DNA of 25,846 nt from the IMG/VR virus record IMGVR_UViG_3300030116_003226, positions 1 through 25,846 of that record, one strand, 5' to 3'. Shown here in pieces: positions 1-7,134 of this stretch. This DNA is from a virus. Under the pieces are notes generated by a model that saw only the letters and a list, made by a program, of their open reading frames with translations, was not told where the DNA came from and did not search any database. A program made the position numbers and the translations under genes. Every line of letters begins with the position of its first letter. Positions within the stretch are counted from its first letter, which is position 1.

Positions 1-2
1 AA

Positions 3-89
3 GGTGAACCACGTCTTTCTGTAAGTGGCTGGTTTGTCTTTGAATCCATCGCACCAACACAAGTTGAAACTGTAGGTTGGGATGCTTGA
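3..89 (+). CDS. C-terminal end of probable 2OG-Fe(II) oxygenase (5' truncated by window)
   Basis: Frame 3 is open from the left edge to the TGA at 87-89 and gives the last 28 residues of a protein whose start lies outside the window. The visible part begins GEPRLSVSGWFVF. The RLSVSGWF stretch resembles the last core strand of prolyl-4-hydroxylase/Tpa1-like 2-oxoglutarate Fe(II) oxygenases, where the Arg and Ser bind the 2-oxoglutarate carboxylate. The HxD motif and second His would lie upstream and cannot be checked. The stop overlaps the next gene's ATG (TGATG at 87-91), so the two genes are translationally coupled. Such oxygenases are common auxiliary genes in marine viruses. The family call rests on one short motif. 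Confidence 0.5.
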   Translation, partial: GEPRLSVSGWFVFESIAPTQVETVGWDA

Positions 90-1012
90 TGTCTTGGGGC
101 AGTAAAACATCCGAACCAGAACGACCAGCATTTGGTCGAGAACACATGCGAGCAATGCTAGAAAAGCAAAAGGCTCGTGCAATCCGAACACCAGTCCGTA
201 TGGCGCTGGTTGGCAAGGAAAACACATGCAAGACAGGCCTAGCCCTAGACCTTGCAGGTGTTGAATCCAAGAAAACAATTACCATCCTTGACTTTGACAA
301 TTCGGCTTTGGAGACGGTTTCCCATCTTTACCCAAAGGCTAAGAACATCAATGTCATTTCCCTCTATGACGAGGCAGATGAATCCATCTTCAACGATGAC
401 AACACAACGAATTGGACTGCACTGATCGACAAGGTTGGTTGGTTCGTCAATCTAATCTCGGAGGACATCCAAGAAAATCCCGACGACCATTCAGCACTTA
501 TCTTTGATGGTGGTTCAACATTCATGAAGTGGTGTGAATTTGCTATGACCGAATCCCTTCTTCGACGTGGTGTTATCAAAGAGGAAGGCGATGGCTTCAA
601 CCAAAAGGAATGGCGTGAACGTAACCGTTTGTTCCGAGACATTATCAACCGTGTTCACGGTCTATCACTAGAGAAGGTTTTCTTTACCTTCCATTTGAAA
701 GACCACAAGACCTACGTCGACGTTGGCGGAGGTTCAAAGGGTCTGATGAAGATTGGTGAAAAGGTCGATTGGGTTGACGGCACACAGCGTATTGTCAGCC
801 AACAGATTTGGCTAGCCCGATACCGCAAAAAAGCAGATGATGCTGCGGGTGTTTCTGGCGACGATTCCCTTGATGAAAACGAATGGGTTGTTCGAGCAAC
901 CATCGAAGAAATGAAAGGGCGTGGCATGGAGCTTGTTGGTTCAACGCACGACATTCTACACATCCAAGACAAAAAGGTGTCATGGAACGGACTACCAGAC
1001 CTCAAGTGGTGA
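89..1012 (+). CDS. Sak4-like / AAA_24 RecA-fold ATPase
   Basis: 307 aa from ATG 89. This start is preferred over the in-frame TTG at 77 because it overlaps the upstream stop. A P-loop-like segment VGKENTCKTG lies at residues 41-50, with Cys47 where the Walker A Gly normally precedes Lys-Thr. A Walker B strand ALIFDGG ends in Asp140. Further on is FFTFHLKDHK, resembling the sensor strand of phage nucleotide-binding proteins of the AAA_24/Sak4 group. Sak4 proteins are RecA/RadA-like ATPases that act in single-strand annealing recombination, usually with an SSB. The place just before a clamp-like gene fits a replication-recombination role. A nucleotide-binding protein of unknown function remains possible. 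Confidence 0.68.
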   Translation: MSWGSKTSEPERPAFGREHMRAMLEKQKARAIRTPVRMALVGKENTCKTGLALDLAGVESKKTITILDFDNSALETVSHLYPKAKNINVISLYDEADESIFNDDNTTNWTALIDKVGWFVNLISEDIQENPDDHSALIFDGGSTFMKWCEFAMTESLLRRGVIKEEGDGFNQKEWRERNRLFRDIINRVHGLSLEKVFFTFHLKDHKTYVDVGGGSKGLMKIGEKVDWVDGTQRIVSQQIWLARYRKKADDAAGVSGDDSLDENEWVVRATIEEMKGRGMELVGSTHDILHIQDKKVSWNGLPDLKW

Positions 1013-1016
1013 TTTG

Positions 1017-1265
1017 GTGCAACGTGATGAATGGGGTGAACCCATCGAGGATGTTGAAGACTTAGGTGATAATGACCTAAACCTAGACCCGCCCGAGGAT
1101 GTTGCTAGCAATGTCCTTTCAGCACTACTAGACGAGATGTTCATAGATAACGCCAAACTTACTAGGATTGTCCGTGAACAGTCAAAAGCAATCGAGGAAT
1201 TACAAATGCGTGTATCAAAACTCGATGACAACCGACAATGGTTCTTTCAACCAGAGGTGATATGA
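1017..1265 (+). CDS. Small acidic coiled-coil protein
   Basis: 82 aa if translation begins at GTG 1017. The frame has no ATG near the gene junction. GGTGAT at 1008-1013 makes a fair Shine-Dalgarno site for GTG 1017, and TTG 1014 is the alternative. The first 30 residues are very acidic (EPIEDVEDLGDNDLNLDPPED). Residues about 35-72 look like an amphipathic helix or coiled coil (LTRIVREQSKAIEELQMRVSKL). I recognise no family. Its TGA at 1263-1265 overlaps the start of the next gene, so it is probably translated together with the clamp-like protein and may bind one of the neighbouring replication proteins. That last point is inference from position. Confidence 0.6.
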   Translation: MQRDEWGEPIEDVEDLGDNDLNLDPPEDVASNVLSALLDEMFIDNAKLTRIVREQSKAIEELQMRVSKLDDNRQWFFQPEVI

Positions 1266-2137
1266 TGAAATTTAACAAAAGCGATTTACTAAGTATGCTG
1301 AACAGAACAAAGCGTGAACAATTCATTAGTGGCAAGGCACAAAGTCAAGTCATGGCGTGTGTGCTACGTGCTGATGGCGATTCAACCTGCACAACAACAT
1401 CGTTGGTTCGAGATGGTAAAACCTCCCTATCTAACTTTGAATGTGGACTTCTAGGTGGTCTTGCCGATGAACAAATCCCAATCCCAGACATTGATACTGC
1501 GTTGGGTGTTCTATCTATGCATGGTCAAACTGTCTCCATCAAACATGAAGGTGACAACCTTGTGTTTAGGTCGGGCAACAAACGAACCATCCTTAAGACA
1601 AGTGGATCGGCTATGGCATTTCCGCACTCTACAGAAACCATTGATGCGTGGCAACAAAAGTCATTGGAGTTGTCAAAGAAGTTTATTTGGCATCGTGAAA
1701 ACAACGACGTTATTGACTGGTTTGCTGGCTATCAAATGGCGAACGGAACGGTTCGAGGACCCTTTGTAAGTTGGGTCGTTAGTGCGAACGAATTGTTTGA
1801 AGCACTTCGATGTGACAACATGAACGGGCAAAAATTCAACCGATACCAGATTGCATTTGACTCCAAAACAAAGACATTCCGTGTCGGTGTTGGCACTGAG
1901 ATTAAAGGATTTACCATTGTTGATTTCCCATGTGAGAACGATGATTTCCTGACCGTTCGTGTTGACGATGCCGACTTCGATTGGAATTTCAACGGTGGTT
2001 TAGAAAACGTCTTGAAAGGATTAGGAGGCAACGTCGTTGTTCATTTCCTAGACTTTAGAAGGGAGAATCAAGGAATCCGAATGGTTATCGAGATGGCGAA
2101 TGCTGGATGGATATATCAGGCGGGCGTTCTGGCGTGA
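1265..2137 (+). CDS. Probable sliding clamp (PCNA/gp45-like processivity factor)
   Basis: 290 aa from ATG 1265; ATG 1262, one codon earlier, overlaps the upstream stop. The ribosome site GAGGTGA at 1254-1260 sits 4 nt before ATG 1265. The protein looks like a duplicated beta-rich clamp fold. A first half contains ALGVLSMHGQTVSIKHEGD, like the interdomain strands of PCNA and T4 gp45. A second half has ANELFEAL and a hydrophobic C-terminal strand series ending in IRMVIEMANAGWIY. Clamps encircle DNA and tether the polymerase; a family B polymerase is encoded 1.8 kb downstream. It is a little longer than typical PCNA (about 250 aa). No clamp loader is visible here. The call rests on fold-like sequence texture and context, not on a diagnostic motif. 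Confidence 0.5.
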   Translation: MKFNKSDLLSMLNRTKREQFISGKAQSQVMACVLRADGDSTCTTTSLVRDGKTSLSNFECGLLGGLADEQIPIPDIDTALGVLSMHGQTVSIKHEGDNLVFRSGNKRTILKTSGSAMAFPHSTETIDAWQQKSLELSKKFIWHRENNDVIDWFAGYQMANGTVRGPFVSWVVSANELFEALRCDNMNGQKFNRYQIAFDSKTKTFRVGVGTEIKGFTIVDFPCENDDFLTVRVDDADFDWNFNGGLENVLKGLGGNVVVHFLDFRRENQGIRMVIEMANAGWIYQAGVLA

Positions 2138-2204
2138 TTCTGGGCGTTTCTTTGTGATTGTGGGCGTGGATAGCATGACGGACAAAACGGACGATTCTGG
2201 GCGA
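2122..2204 (+). repeat. Short direct repeats GGGCG(T/A), 20-bp spacing
   Basis: GGGCGT occurs at 2122, 2142 and 2162, exactly 20 bp apart, and GGGCGA at 2199. The last three lie in a longer shared unit GATT(C/G)TGGGCG at 2136-2146, 2156-2166 and 2193-2203. The first copies overlap the end of the clamp-like gene. The spacing is close to two helical turns, so the copies face the same side of the DNA, as operator or iteron clusters often do. Function is unknown. Confidence 0.5.
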
Positions 2205-2333
2205 CAGAAACGGGTTTCTGCGGTATTCGATGACATCCCCACATTATCAATTCTTTCTGAAAGAATAATTCATTTGCTGGGTTACGTTTTTGGGATTTAT
2301 TTATTTGTTCTTATATTCGGGAATCCTGTGTGA
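2175..2333 (+). CDS. Possible small membrane protein
   Basis: 52 aa from ATG 2175. The N-terminal half is charged (MTDKTDDSGRQKR). The C-terminal half holds one strongly hydrophobic segment, IIHLLGYVFGIYLFVLIFG, which would span a membrane. There is no clear Shine-Dalgarno site and no TATA-like box at the spacing used by neighbouring genes. The reading frame also runs through the repeats and the palindrome of this gap. It is therefore either a small viral membrane protein or a chance frame in regulatory DNA. Confidence 0.3.
   Translation: MTDKTDDSGRQKRVSAVFDDIPTLSILSERIIHLLGYVFGIYLFVLIFGNPV
2250..2266. promoter_or_regulatory. Perfect 8-bp palindrome, candidate operator
   Basis: ATTCTTTC and GAAAGAAT are exact reverse complements separated by a single T. 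A near-continuous palindrome of this size suits a dimeric DNA-binding protein, or a short RNA hairpin before the T-rich stretch that follows. It lies about 80 nt upstream of the methyltransferase promoter. Confidence 0.4.
2287..2318 (+). terminator. T-rich stretch, possible archaeal terminator
   Basis: A run of five T at 2287-2291 is followed by further T-rich sequence (TTTATTTATTTG). It lies after the clamp-like gene and before a new promoter. Archaeal RNA polymerase often terminates at T-tracts without a hairpin. The position fits the end of the first operon, but the call is weak. Confidence 0.3.
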
Positions 2334-2337
2334 TGAG

Positions 2338-2351
2338 ATACTATTATATAT
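2338..2351 (+). promoter_or_regulatory. TATA-box promoter of the methyltransferase gene
   Basis: ATACTATTATA begins exactly 35 nt before ATG 2373, and the TTATATAT octamer at 2344-2351 is centred about 25 nt before it. The mRNA would then start at or next to the ATG (leaderless). No Shine-Dalgarno site precedes this ATG. The element differs at one position from those before the regulator and polymerase genes. Confidence 0.65.
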
Positions 2352-2372
2352 CAACGTAAAGGTTCTGATATT

Positions 2373-3314
2373 ATGGCAAAGAATCCACATGGACTCCAAG
2401 AACGGTTCATGGATAATCCTTTCTCCATCATCAATACAGCAACGGGTCGTTGGCAGGATAGAAAGCGTATGTGGATTGCACAGGGTTTGAAGTCCGAGGT
2501 CGGTCGTTCTGCACGTGCATTCAACATCCAAGAATGGATGACGGACACCGATGACGTTCAAGTGGCAACACAATCTGACACATCCATATTTGACCCAGCC
2601 CTATGCGAATTGCTCTATACGTGGTTTGCACCCAAGAATTCTTTGGTTCTTGACCCGTTTGCGGGAGGATCGGTTCGTGGTATTGTTGCTGGCAAACTCG
2701 GCCACGAGTATTGGGGGCATGAACTCCGCAAAGAACAAGTCGAAGCCAACTATGAACAATGCAAAGAATTTGGTTTGCTTGATAGTGTTTGTTGGGTGCA
2801 GGGTGATTCTGCACATACCATATCAAACACACATGCTCCTTGTGATGACCATAACAAACGACGATTTGACTTCATGTTAACCTGTCCCCCATATGGCGAC
2901 CTAGAAGTTTATTCCGATGACCCAGCCGACATATCCAATATGACGTCGGAAAATTTCGACAAGGCATATGCCGAGATTATGAGTCATGCACTATACATGA
3001 TGAAGCCGAATACCTTTGTCTGTGTTGTTGTTGGCGACTATCGGGACAAAGAAGGTTTCCTATGCAATTTCGTATCAAAGACCATTGATGCCTGTCAGGT
3101 TCATGGATTCAGACTATACAATGAAATCATCCTACAAAATGTGGTTGGCACACTTGCCTTGCGTGTAGCAAAGCAATTTGAACGCAACCGCAAGATTGGC
3201 AAAATGCACCAGAATGTTTTGGTGTTTTACAACGGGTCAAAGGAACAACTTGCCGAGTTGGAGATCATCGACCTAGTAGAAGCAAAGCAACAAACGCTAG
3301 GGGAGTGGTTGTAG
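2373..3314 (+). CDS. DNA methyltransferase (N6-adenine/N4-cytosine type)
   Basis: 313 aa. S-adenosylmethionine-binding motif I is DPFAGGS at residues 94-100. The catalytic motif IV is TCPPYGD at 170-176, a (D/N/S)PPY-type motif with Cys before the two prolines. Motif I precedes motif IV with no large separate target-recognition domain. The C-terminal IGKMHQNVLVFYNG resembles the last strand of small phage DNA methylases. It would methylate an exocyclic amino group in viral DNA. No restriction enzyme is adjacent, so it looks like an orphan viral methylase that protects viral DNA from host nucleases or marks it. The ATG lies 22 nt after a TATA box and has no ribosome site. Confidence 0.85.
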   Translation: MAKNPHGLQERFMDNPFSIINTATGRWQDRKRMWIAQGLKSEVGRSARAFNIQEWMTDTDDVQVATQSDTSIFDPALCELLYTWFAPKNSLVLDPFAGGSVRGIVAGKLGHEYWGHELRKEQVEANYEQCKEFGLLDSVCWVQGDSAHTISNTHAPCDDHNKRRFDFMLTCPPYGDLEVYSDDPADISNMTSENFDKAYAEIMSHALYMMKPNTFVCVVVGDYRDKEGFLCNFVSKTIDACQVHGFRLYNEIILQNVVGTLALRVAKQFERNRKIGKMHQNVLVFYNGSKEQLAELEIIDLVEAKQQTLGEWL

Positions 3315-3338
3315 TGGGAACGTCAATAACCGAACGGT

Positions 3339-3346
3339 TTTTAAAT
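3339..3346 (+). promoter_or_regulatory. TATA-like box for the 71-aa gene
   Basis: TTTTAAAT is centred about 25 nt before ATG 3368, matching the leaderless spacing seen at neighbouring genes. It supports ATG 3368 as the start rather than the upstream GTG/TTG codons of the same frame. Confidence 0.5.
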
Positions 3347-3367
3347 TGTTTTAATATCGAGGTTCTT

Positions 3368-3583
3368 ATGAATACGCCACGTGATTTTAGAAAGGAATGC
3401 ACAACAATACTAGAGTTTGAACGCACCGACTTTGACGATTCCGCAGAATACTGGAAGGGTGTATGCCCTACGTGTGGCGATGTGTATGAGTTTCGTTCAG
3501 TCCGTCGCTTTGAAGGATTTCATCTCGTCGGACAGGAAGAACCAAAGCCTGACTACTTTACTCCCGATTGGCACGTTTCATGA
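3368..3583 (+). CDS. Small CxxC protein, unknown function
   Basis: 71 aa from ATG 3368. One metal-binding-type pair, Cys33-Pro-Thr-Cys36 followed by Gly, sits in a zinc-knuckle-like turn (GVCPTCGDVYEF). Cys11 and two His residues could add ligands. The rest is acidic in the first half and Arg-rich around residues 43-47. I do not recognise a family. It lies between the methyltransferase and the regulator and has its own TATA-like box, so it is probably an independently transcribed small regulator or accessory protein. Confidence 0.6.
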   Translation: MNTPRDFRKECTTILEFERTDFDDSAEYWKGVCPTCGDVYEFRSVRRFEGFHLVGQEEPKPDYFTPDWHVS

Positions 3584-3587
3584 ATAA

Positions 3588-3599
3588 ATACCATTATAA
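3588..3599 (+). promoter_or_regulatory. Promoter of the HTH regulator (shared core)
   Basis: ATACCATTATA at 3588-3598 starts 35 nt before ATG 3623 and is identical in sequence and distance to the element before the DNA polymerase gene. The TTATAA box is centred about 26 nt before the ATG. This spacing favours ATG 3623 over ATG 3617 as the true start. Confidence 0.65.
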
Positions 3600-3622
3600 C
3601 CTTTCTCGAAGTAGGTATGTAT

Positions 3623-3937
3623 ATGTCGATAGAATTAGAAGACGACGAATTGCTACTTATCCACTACAGAACGGAAGATGGCGATACTAGAAGTGTGAGC
3701 ATACAGAATGAAAACGATACTACAACCTTTGTTGATGGTGATTATTCCATCCAAGTAAAGGTTAAGAAGATCAACCTAGAAAAGAATTACAAGAACCGTG
3801 ATTGGCTTGTAAAAGCCTATGTCGACGAGTCCCGAACAATGCAGGACATTGCCGATGAATACGACGTTTCCCCTATGACCATTTACACTTGGCTAAAGCG
3901 TTTTGACATTCCAACCCGTTCTAGGGGTCGACGCTGA
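3623..3937 (+). CDS. Helix-turn-helix transcriptional regulator
   Basis: 104 aa from ATG 3623. The N-terminal 50 residues form a small acidic beta-rich domain (IELEDDELLLIHYRTEDGD). The C-terminal half is a homeodomain-like helix-turn-helix at about 58-100: a helix starting DWLVKAYVDESRTM, a turn with IADEYDVS, and a recognition helix MTIYTWLKRFDI followed by a basic tail PTRSRGRR. This layout is common in archaeal and phage DNA-binding proteins. It is a good candidate for controlling the shared promoters of this arm, possibly including its own, since its promoter matches that of the polymerase gene. That regulatory link is inference. Confidence 0.75.
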   Translation: MSIELEDDELLLIHYRTEDGDTRSVSIQNENDTTTFVDGDYSIQVKVKKINLEKNYKNRDWLVKAYVDESRTMQDIADEYDVSPMTIYTWLKRFDIPTRSRGRR

Positions 3938-3945
3938 ACCATAGC

Positions 3946-3959
3946 ATACCATTATATAT
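3946..3959 (+). promoter_or_regulatory. Promoter of the DNA polymerase gene (shared core)
   Basis: ATACCATTATA begins 35 nt before ATG 3981, and TTATATAT at 3952-3959 is centred about 25 nt before it. There is no Shine-Dalgarno site, so the transcript is probably leaderless. Confidence 0.7.
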
Positions 3960-3980
3960 GGCGGTCGCATTCTATTATTT

Positions 3981-6200
3981 ATGATAGTAGAGCGTATTGG
4001 TGGCTACGAATCCACAAAGGTCTGGATTCGATGGCGAGATGAAAACAACAAGGTCAAAACGATTGTTGACAACGAGTGGAAACCATTTGGTTTTCTTGAA
4101 ACCAAAGATGCAAAATATGTCAATGCGCTCGCAAAGGAAGATGGCTACAAAGGCGTCTATGGTGAGGATTTGACAAAGGTTACAATGTCCGCACCACATC
4201 AAGTAGGCTCGCTAAAGAATCGTTTTGAAAAGACATGGGAATGCAACGTCCCTTGGGTTGATCGAGTCCTTTCGCAACGCTTGAAAGCAAGGCTAGCACC
4301 AATTCCCAATTACAACCACCGCATCTGGTATTGGGATATGGAATGGGATTCCGATACTGAGATGATTACGGTCATTTCAATCTATGATAGTTACAACGAG
4401 AATATGTTGCTTTGGTATCTTAAAAATGATGCACACGACCCTGTTGGCGACATGGGAGTATTTACTTACTCCTTTGATTCCGAATCGTCTATGCTAATCC
4501 ACTTCGTAGAAACGCTAAAGCAATTTGACCCTGACATACTTACTGGTTGGAATGTCGTCAATGCCGACACAAGGGTATTGATTGAACGGCTACAGGCCAA
4601 TGACATCGACCCTAAATGTTTGTGTGCTCCAGGTGTCCGTAGGATTACCCATGATTGGTCGGATTGGGCTCAGCCTATCGGTGGTCGCCTAGTAGTCGAC
4701 CTAATGCTGTGTGCAACAAAATTGTGGCAAATAAAGAATGGAGCATTGCCCGACAAAAAGCTGGATACCGTAGCACGTATCATGCTAAATGAAAGCAAGG
4801 TTGACCTTCCAGACGGACACAATTCATATTACACCGACATTAACAAGTATCTCGAATACAACCTAATCGACACACGGTTGCTGGTCGACATCGACCATGC
4901 TGTCAATGCAATCAACCATCATCTTGCTATTCAACACATTGTTCAATGCAGTTTCAGGGCAACCCCTTTCGTAACCAAACTCTTTACGATTATGGCTATC
5001 AATGACCCACTGTTTGACCTACAAATACCATCGAAGGCACAATTTGAATACGTGCCGTATTCGGGTGCATCCATCATGGATCCTCGGCCTGGTCGCTATG
5101 AACGTGTAGCAATCATGGATATTAAGGCAATGTATCACAGCAATGTCAATCTGCACAACATATCTTGGGAAACATTGCGTGTTGGGGTTGATGTAGGCAA
5201 AGACTGTGGCAACGGCTCTAGATTCGCACAAGGACAACGAGGTTTGTTGGGTCGACAAATGGATTTGATGACCAACCTCCGTAACAAATACAAATCAAAA
5301 ATGCGTAATGCTAAGGATGAACGGGAAAAGCGTCGTTGGGATGCAATGCAGTTTGCTACAAAGTCATTGGTTGCTTCTATGTATGGAGCTGCGGGCGATT
5401 CTAAATATGGTTTGTATCACCCCGAAGTTGCAGCTGCGATTACATACACATCCCGTCAAACACTATTCCGCTTACAAGAAGAATGTGGAAAGCATGGTAT
5501 GTCAGTCATTTACGGACACACCGATTCTGTCTTTGTAACCTGTGATGGCATTGAACATGCGGAACGTGCTTTGGAGCAAATAAACAAAGACCTAGACCCT
5601 ATCATAACCGAGTTTGAAAAGTATTGCATGTCTATGGTTATTGTAGCCAAGAACCGATATGCAGGTGCGGTTACATACACCGATGGCGTGATTCACGACC
5701 CTGAATTATACGTCAAAGGTATCGAGATGAAACAAAGCAGATTGCCACCGATTATGAAGCAAGTTATGGCTAAAGCCATTTGGGCGGTTTTGCGAGGTCA
5801 TGATGGACTTCATTTAATGCGGTATTTAGAGGACATGATAAAGGATATTTTGTCTGGTAGAATACCTGAAACCGATCTATGCATTCAAGCAAGACTATCA
5901 CAGGATTTGCATGACTACAAAGTGTTAGGCGAATCACGTCGAGGTGCAGCATGGGCTAACCGTGTGCTAGGCAAAGGTTATCGCAAGGGTAGTAGTTTTC
6001 TGTCGGCCATTGATGCATCGGGAGAATACATTGCATTTGATGACCCGTCAGACATCGAGGGTATAACAACCATCGGCAAAGAATTGATGATTGACAAGTT
6101 TATTGTCGACAAAGTAAGGCCATACTTTGAATTGATGATGTGGGATATTCAACCCTTGCTAAACGCTAGAAACGGCATTTCCGATGTTGGTTGGCTTTGA
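3981..6200 (+). CDS. polB: Family B DNA polymerase
   Basis: 739 aa, compact for the family. The 3'-5' exonuclease motifs are complete: Exo I WYWDMEWD with Asp119 and Glu121, Exo II GWNVVNAD with Asp196, and Exo III YNLID with Tyr293 and Asp297. The polymerase motifs follow: motif A IMDIKAMYHS with Asp380, motif B around Lys461 (ATKSLVASMYG), motif C YGHTDS at 511-516 with Asp515, then KNRYAG near 557-562. In motif C the first Asp of the usual YGDTDS is His513; the catalytic Asp515 is kept. Motif B has Ala-Ser where Asn-Ser is usual. No intein is seen. It should be the viral replicative polymerase with proofreading, working with the clamp-like protein and primase encoded nearby. It has its own TATA promoter. 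Confidence 0.95.
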   Translation: MIVERIGGYESTKVWIRWRDENNKVKTIVDNEWKPFGFLETKDAKYVNALAKEDGYKGVYGEDLTKVTMSAPHQVGSLKNRFEKTWECNVPWVDRVLSQRLKARLAPIPNYNHRIWYWDMEWDSDTEMITVISIYDSYNENMLLWYLKNDAHDPVGDMGVFTYSFDSESSMLIHFVETLKQFDPDILTGWNVVNADTRVLIERLQANDIDPKCLCAPGVRRITHDWSDWAQPIGGRLVVDLMLCATKLWQIKNGALPDKKLDTVARIMLNESKVDLPDGHNSYYTDINKYLEYNLIDTRLLVDIDHAVNAINHHLAIQHIVQCSFRATPFVTKLFTIMAINDPLFDLQIPSKAQFEYVPYSGASIMDPRPGRYERVAIMDIKAMYHSNVNLHNISWETLRVGVDVGKDCGNGSRFAQGQRGLLGRQMDLMTNLRNKYKSKMRNAKDEREKRRWDAMQFATKSLVASMYGAAGDSKYGLYHPEVAAAITYTSRQTLFRLQEECGKHGMSVIYGHTDSVFVTCDGIEHAERALEQINKDLDPIITEFEKYCMSMVIVAKNRYAGAVTYTDGVIHDPELYVKGIEMKQSRLPPIMKQVMAKAIWAVLRGHDGLHLMRYLEDMIKDILSGRIPETDLCIQARLSQDLHDYKVLGESRRGAAWANRVLGKGYRKGSSFLSAIDASGEYIAFDDPSDIEGITTIGKELMIDKFIVDKVRPYFELMMWDIQPLLNARNGISDVGWL

Positions 6201-6212
6201 GTGCCGATAACG

Positions 6213-6225
6213 ATATATTTATATG
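6213..6225 (+). promoter_or_regulatory. TATA-box promoter of the Cas4-like/primase operon
   Basis: The AT-rich run ATATATTTATATG includes TTTATATG at 6218-6225, centred about 25 nt before ATG 6247. It would drive the nuclease, the mini zinc ribbon and the primase, which overlap one another. Confidence 0.6.
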
Positions 6226-6246
6226 TCATGGTGATGATGTGTTATT

Positions 6247-7134
6247 ATGACCCAAACCAGTTACAACCCGTCCGCCGATGGCCTACTGCGTGTCAGTAAG
6301 TCGTCGTTTATGCTATACAACACCTGTCCCCGTAAGTATTGGTGGCAACACATTGGACTTCCCGACATCCGTGAACCACCAACACCCGAGATGATTCGTG
6401 GCACAAACATCCACAAGATTGCCGAGGCAGTATTGACGACCGATGGTGCAACGGCAGTGAGACAAAAGGCATACCAAATGCTGAAAGACATGGATATGCA
6501 CATAACTGATATGTTCATGGATGAAACGCTAGCAAGTCTTGACGAACAAATACGTTCACGCTTTGGTGAGTATGAGGTTATCATGTGCGAGGAGAAGATT
6601 AGTGCTTTGGATGACAAACACAACGTCATGCTCGTAGGATCACTTGATGGTGTTCTACGCTTTTGGCATACCGACGACGAGGGCAACAAACATGAATACA
6701 TTGCACTGGTCGAAGTCAAGACGGGCAATTGGTCGACGGGCAAACTTGCACGAACCCGACGTGAATTGTGTTTCTATACCAAGTTGCTACATCACTACAA
6801 CGGATTGACTCCAACCCACTTCCTTTACATCACTCCCGACTACAACCCACAAAACGATGCATACAAGATGGTTGATGACTTTCGCTCTAGAAAAAACAAA
6901 CACGTTGTTCAATCGGATATTCGGTCTGGCGTTGCATGGATGGAGCGTATCAATCCTCGTAGTATCAACGCCTTTATGAAAGCGTATGACAGAACCATTG
7001 AAGGCATTCAGTCGCTAGATTTTAATATCCGATGGAATGACTACTACTGTGGCCAGTATTGCTCCTACATGGTGCAATGCGAGCCCGAGATGATGGGTCT
7101 AGCCGACGACCCCACAAAGGAGGAACAAGGATGA
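6247..7134 (+). CDS. Cas4/RecB-like PD-(D/E)XK nuclease with Fe-S cysteines
   Basis: 295 aa. Nuclease motifs appear in order: RGTNIH with His56, GSLDG with Asp134, the core VEVKTG with Glu156 and Lys158, and a QxxxY-like ELCFY with Tyr177. Four cysteines frame the domain as in Cas4, AddB and Dna2: Cys27 (NTCPRKYWW) near the N-terminus and Cys268, Cys272 and Cys278 (CGQYCSYMVQC) near the C-terminus, suited to a 4Fe-4S cluster. Such enzymes resect DNA ends or trim flaps during recombination and replication. There is no CRISPR array or other cas gene here, so a viral recombination/replication role is inferred. Its stop overlaps the next gene's ATG. Confidence 0.85.
   Translation: MTQTSYNPSADGLLRVSKSSFMLYNTCPRKYWWQHIGLPDIREPPTPEMIRGTNIHKIAEAVLTTDGATAVRQKAYQMLKDMDMHITDMFMDETLASLDEQIRSRFGEYEVIMCEEKISALDDKHNVMLVGSLDGVLRFWHTDDEGNKHEYIALVEVKTGNWSTGKLARTRRELCFYTKLLHHYNGLTPTHFLYITPDYNPQNDAYKMVDDFRSRKNKHVVQSDIRSGVAWMERINPRSINAFMKAYDRTIEGIQSLDFNIRWNDYYCGQYCSYMVQCEPEMMGLADDPTKEEQG

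Noticed and set aside
2290-2490. 66-aa plus-strand frame crossing the methyltransferase start
   Set aside because: It overlaps the promoter and the methyltransferase coding frame and has no ribosome site.
3617-3622. ATG 3617 as start of the HTH regulator
   Set aside because: The shared promoter core lies 35 nt before ATG 3623, exactly as at the polymerase gene, so 3623 is preferred.
3981-6200. Intein in the DNA polymerase
   Set aside because: Motifs A, B and C are closely spaced with no inserted splicing or homing endonuclease blocks.
6261-6743. 160-aa open frame on the minus strand inside the Cas4-like gene
   Set aside because: The plus-strand frame has complete nuclease motifs; this one is Ser- and Cys-rich shadow sequence without a ribosome site or family pattern.
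6247-7134. Cas4-like gene as evidence for a CRISPR system
   Set aside because: No repeat-spacer array and no other cas gene is present. Free-standing Cas4-like nucleases are common in viruses.
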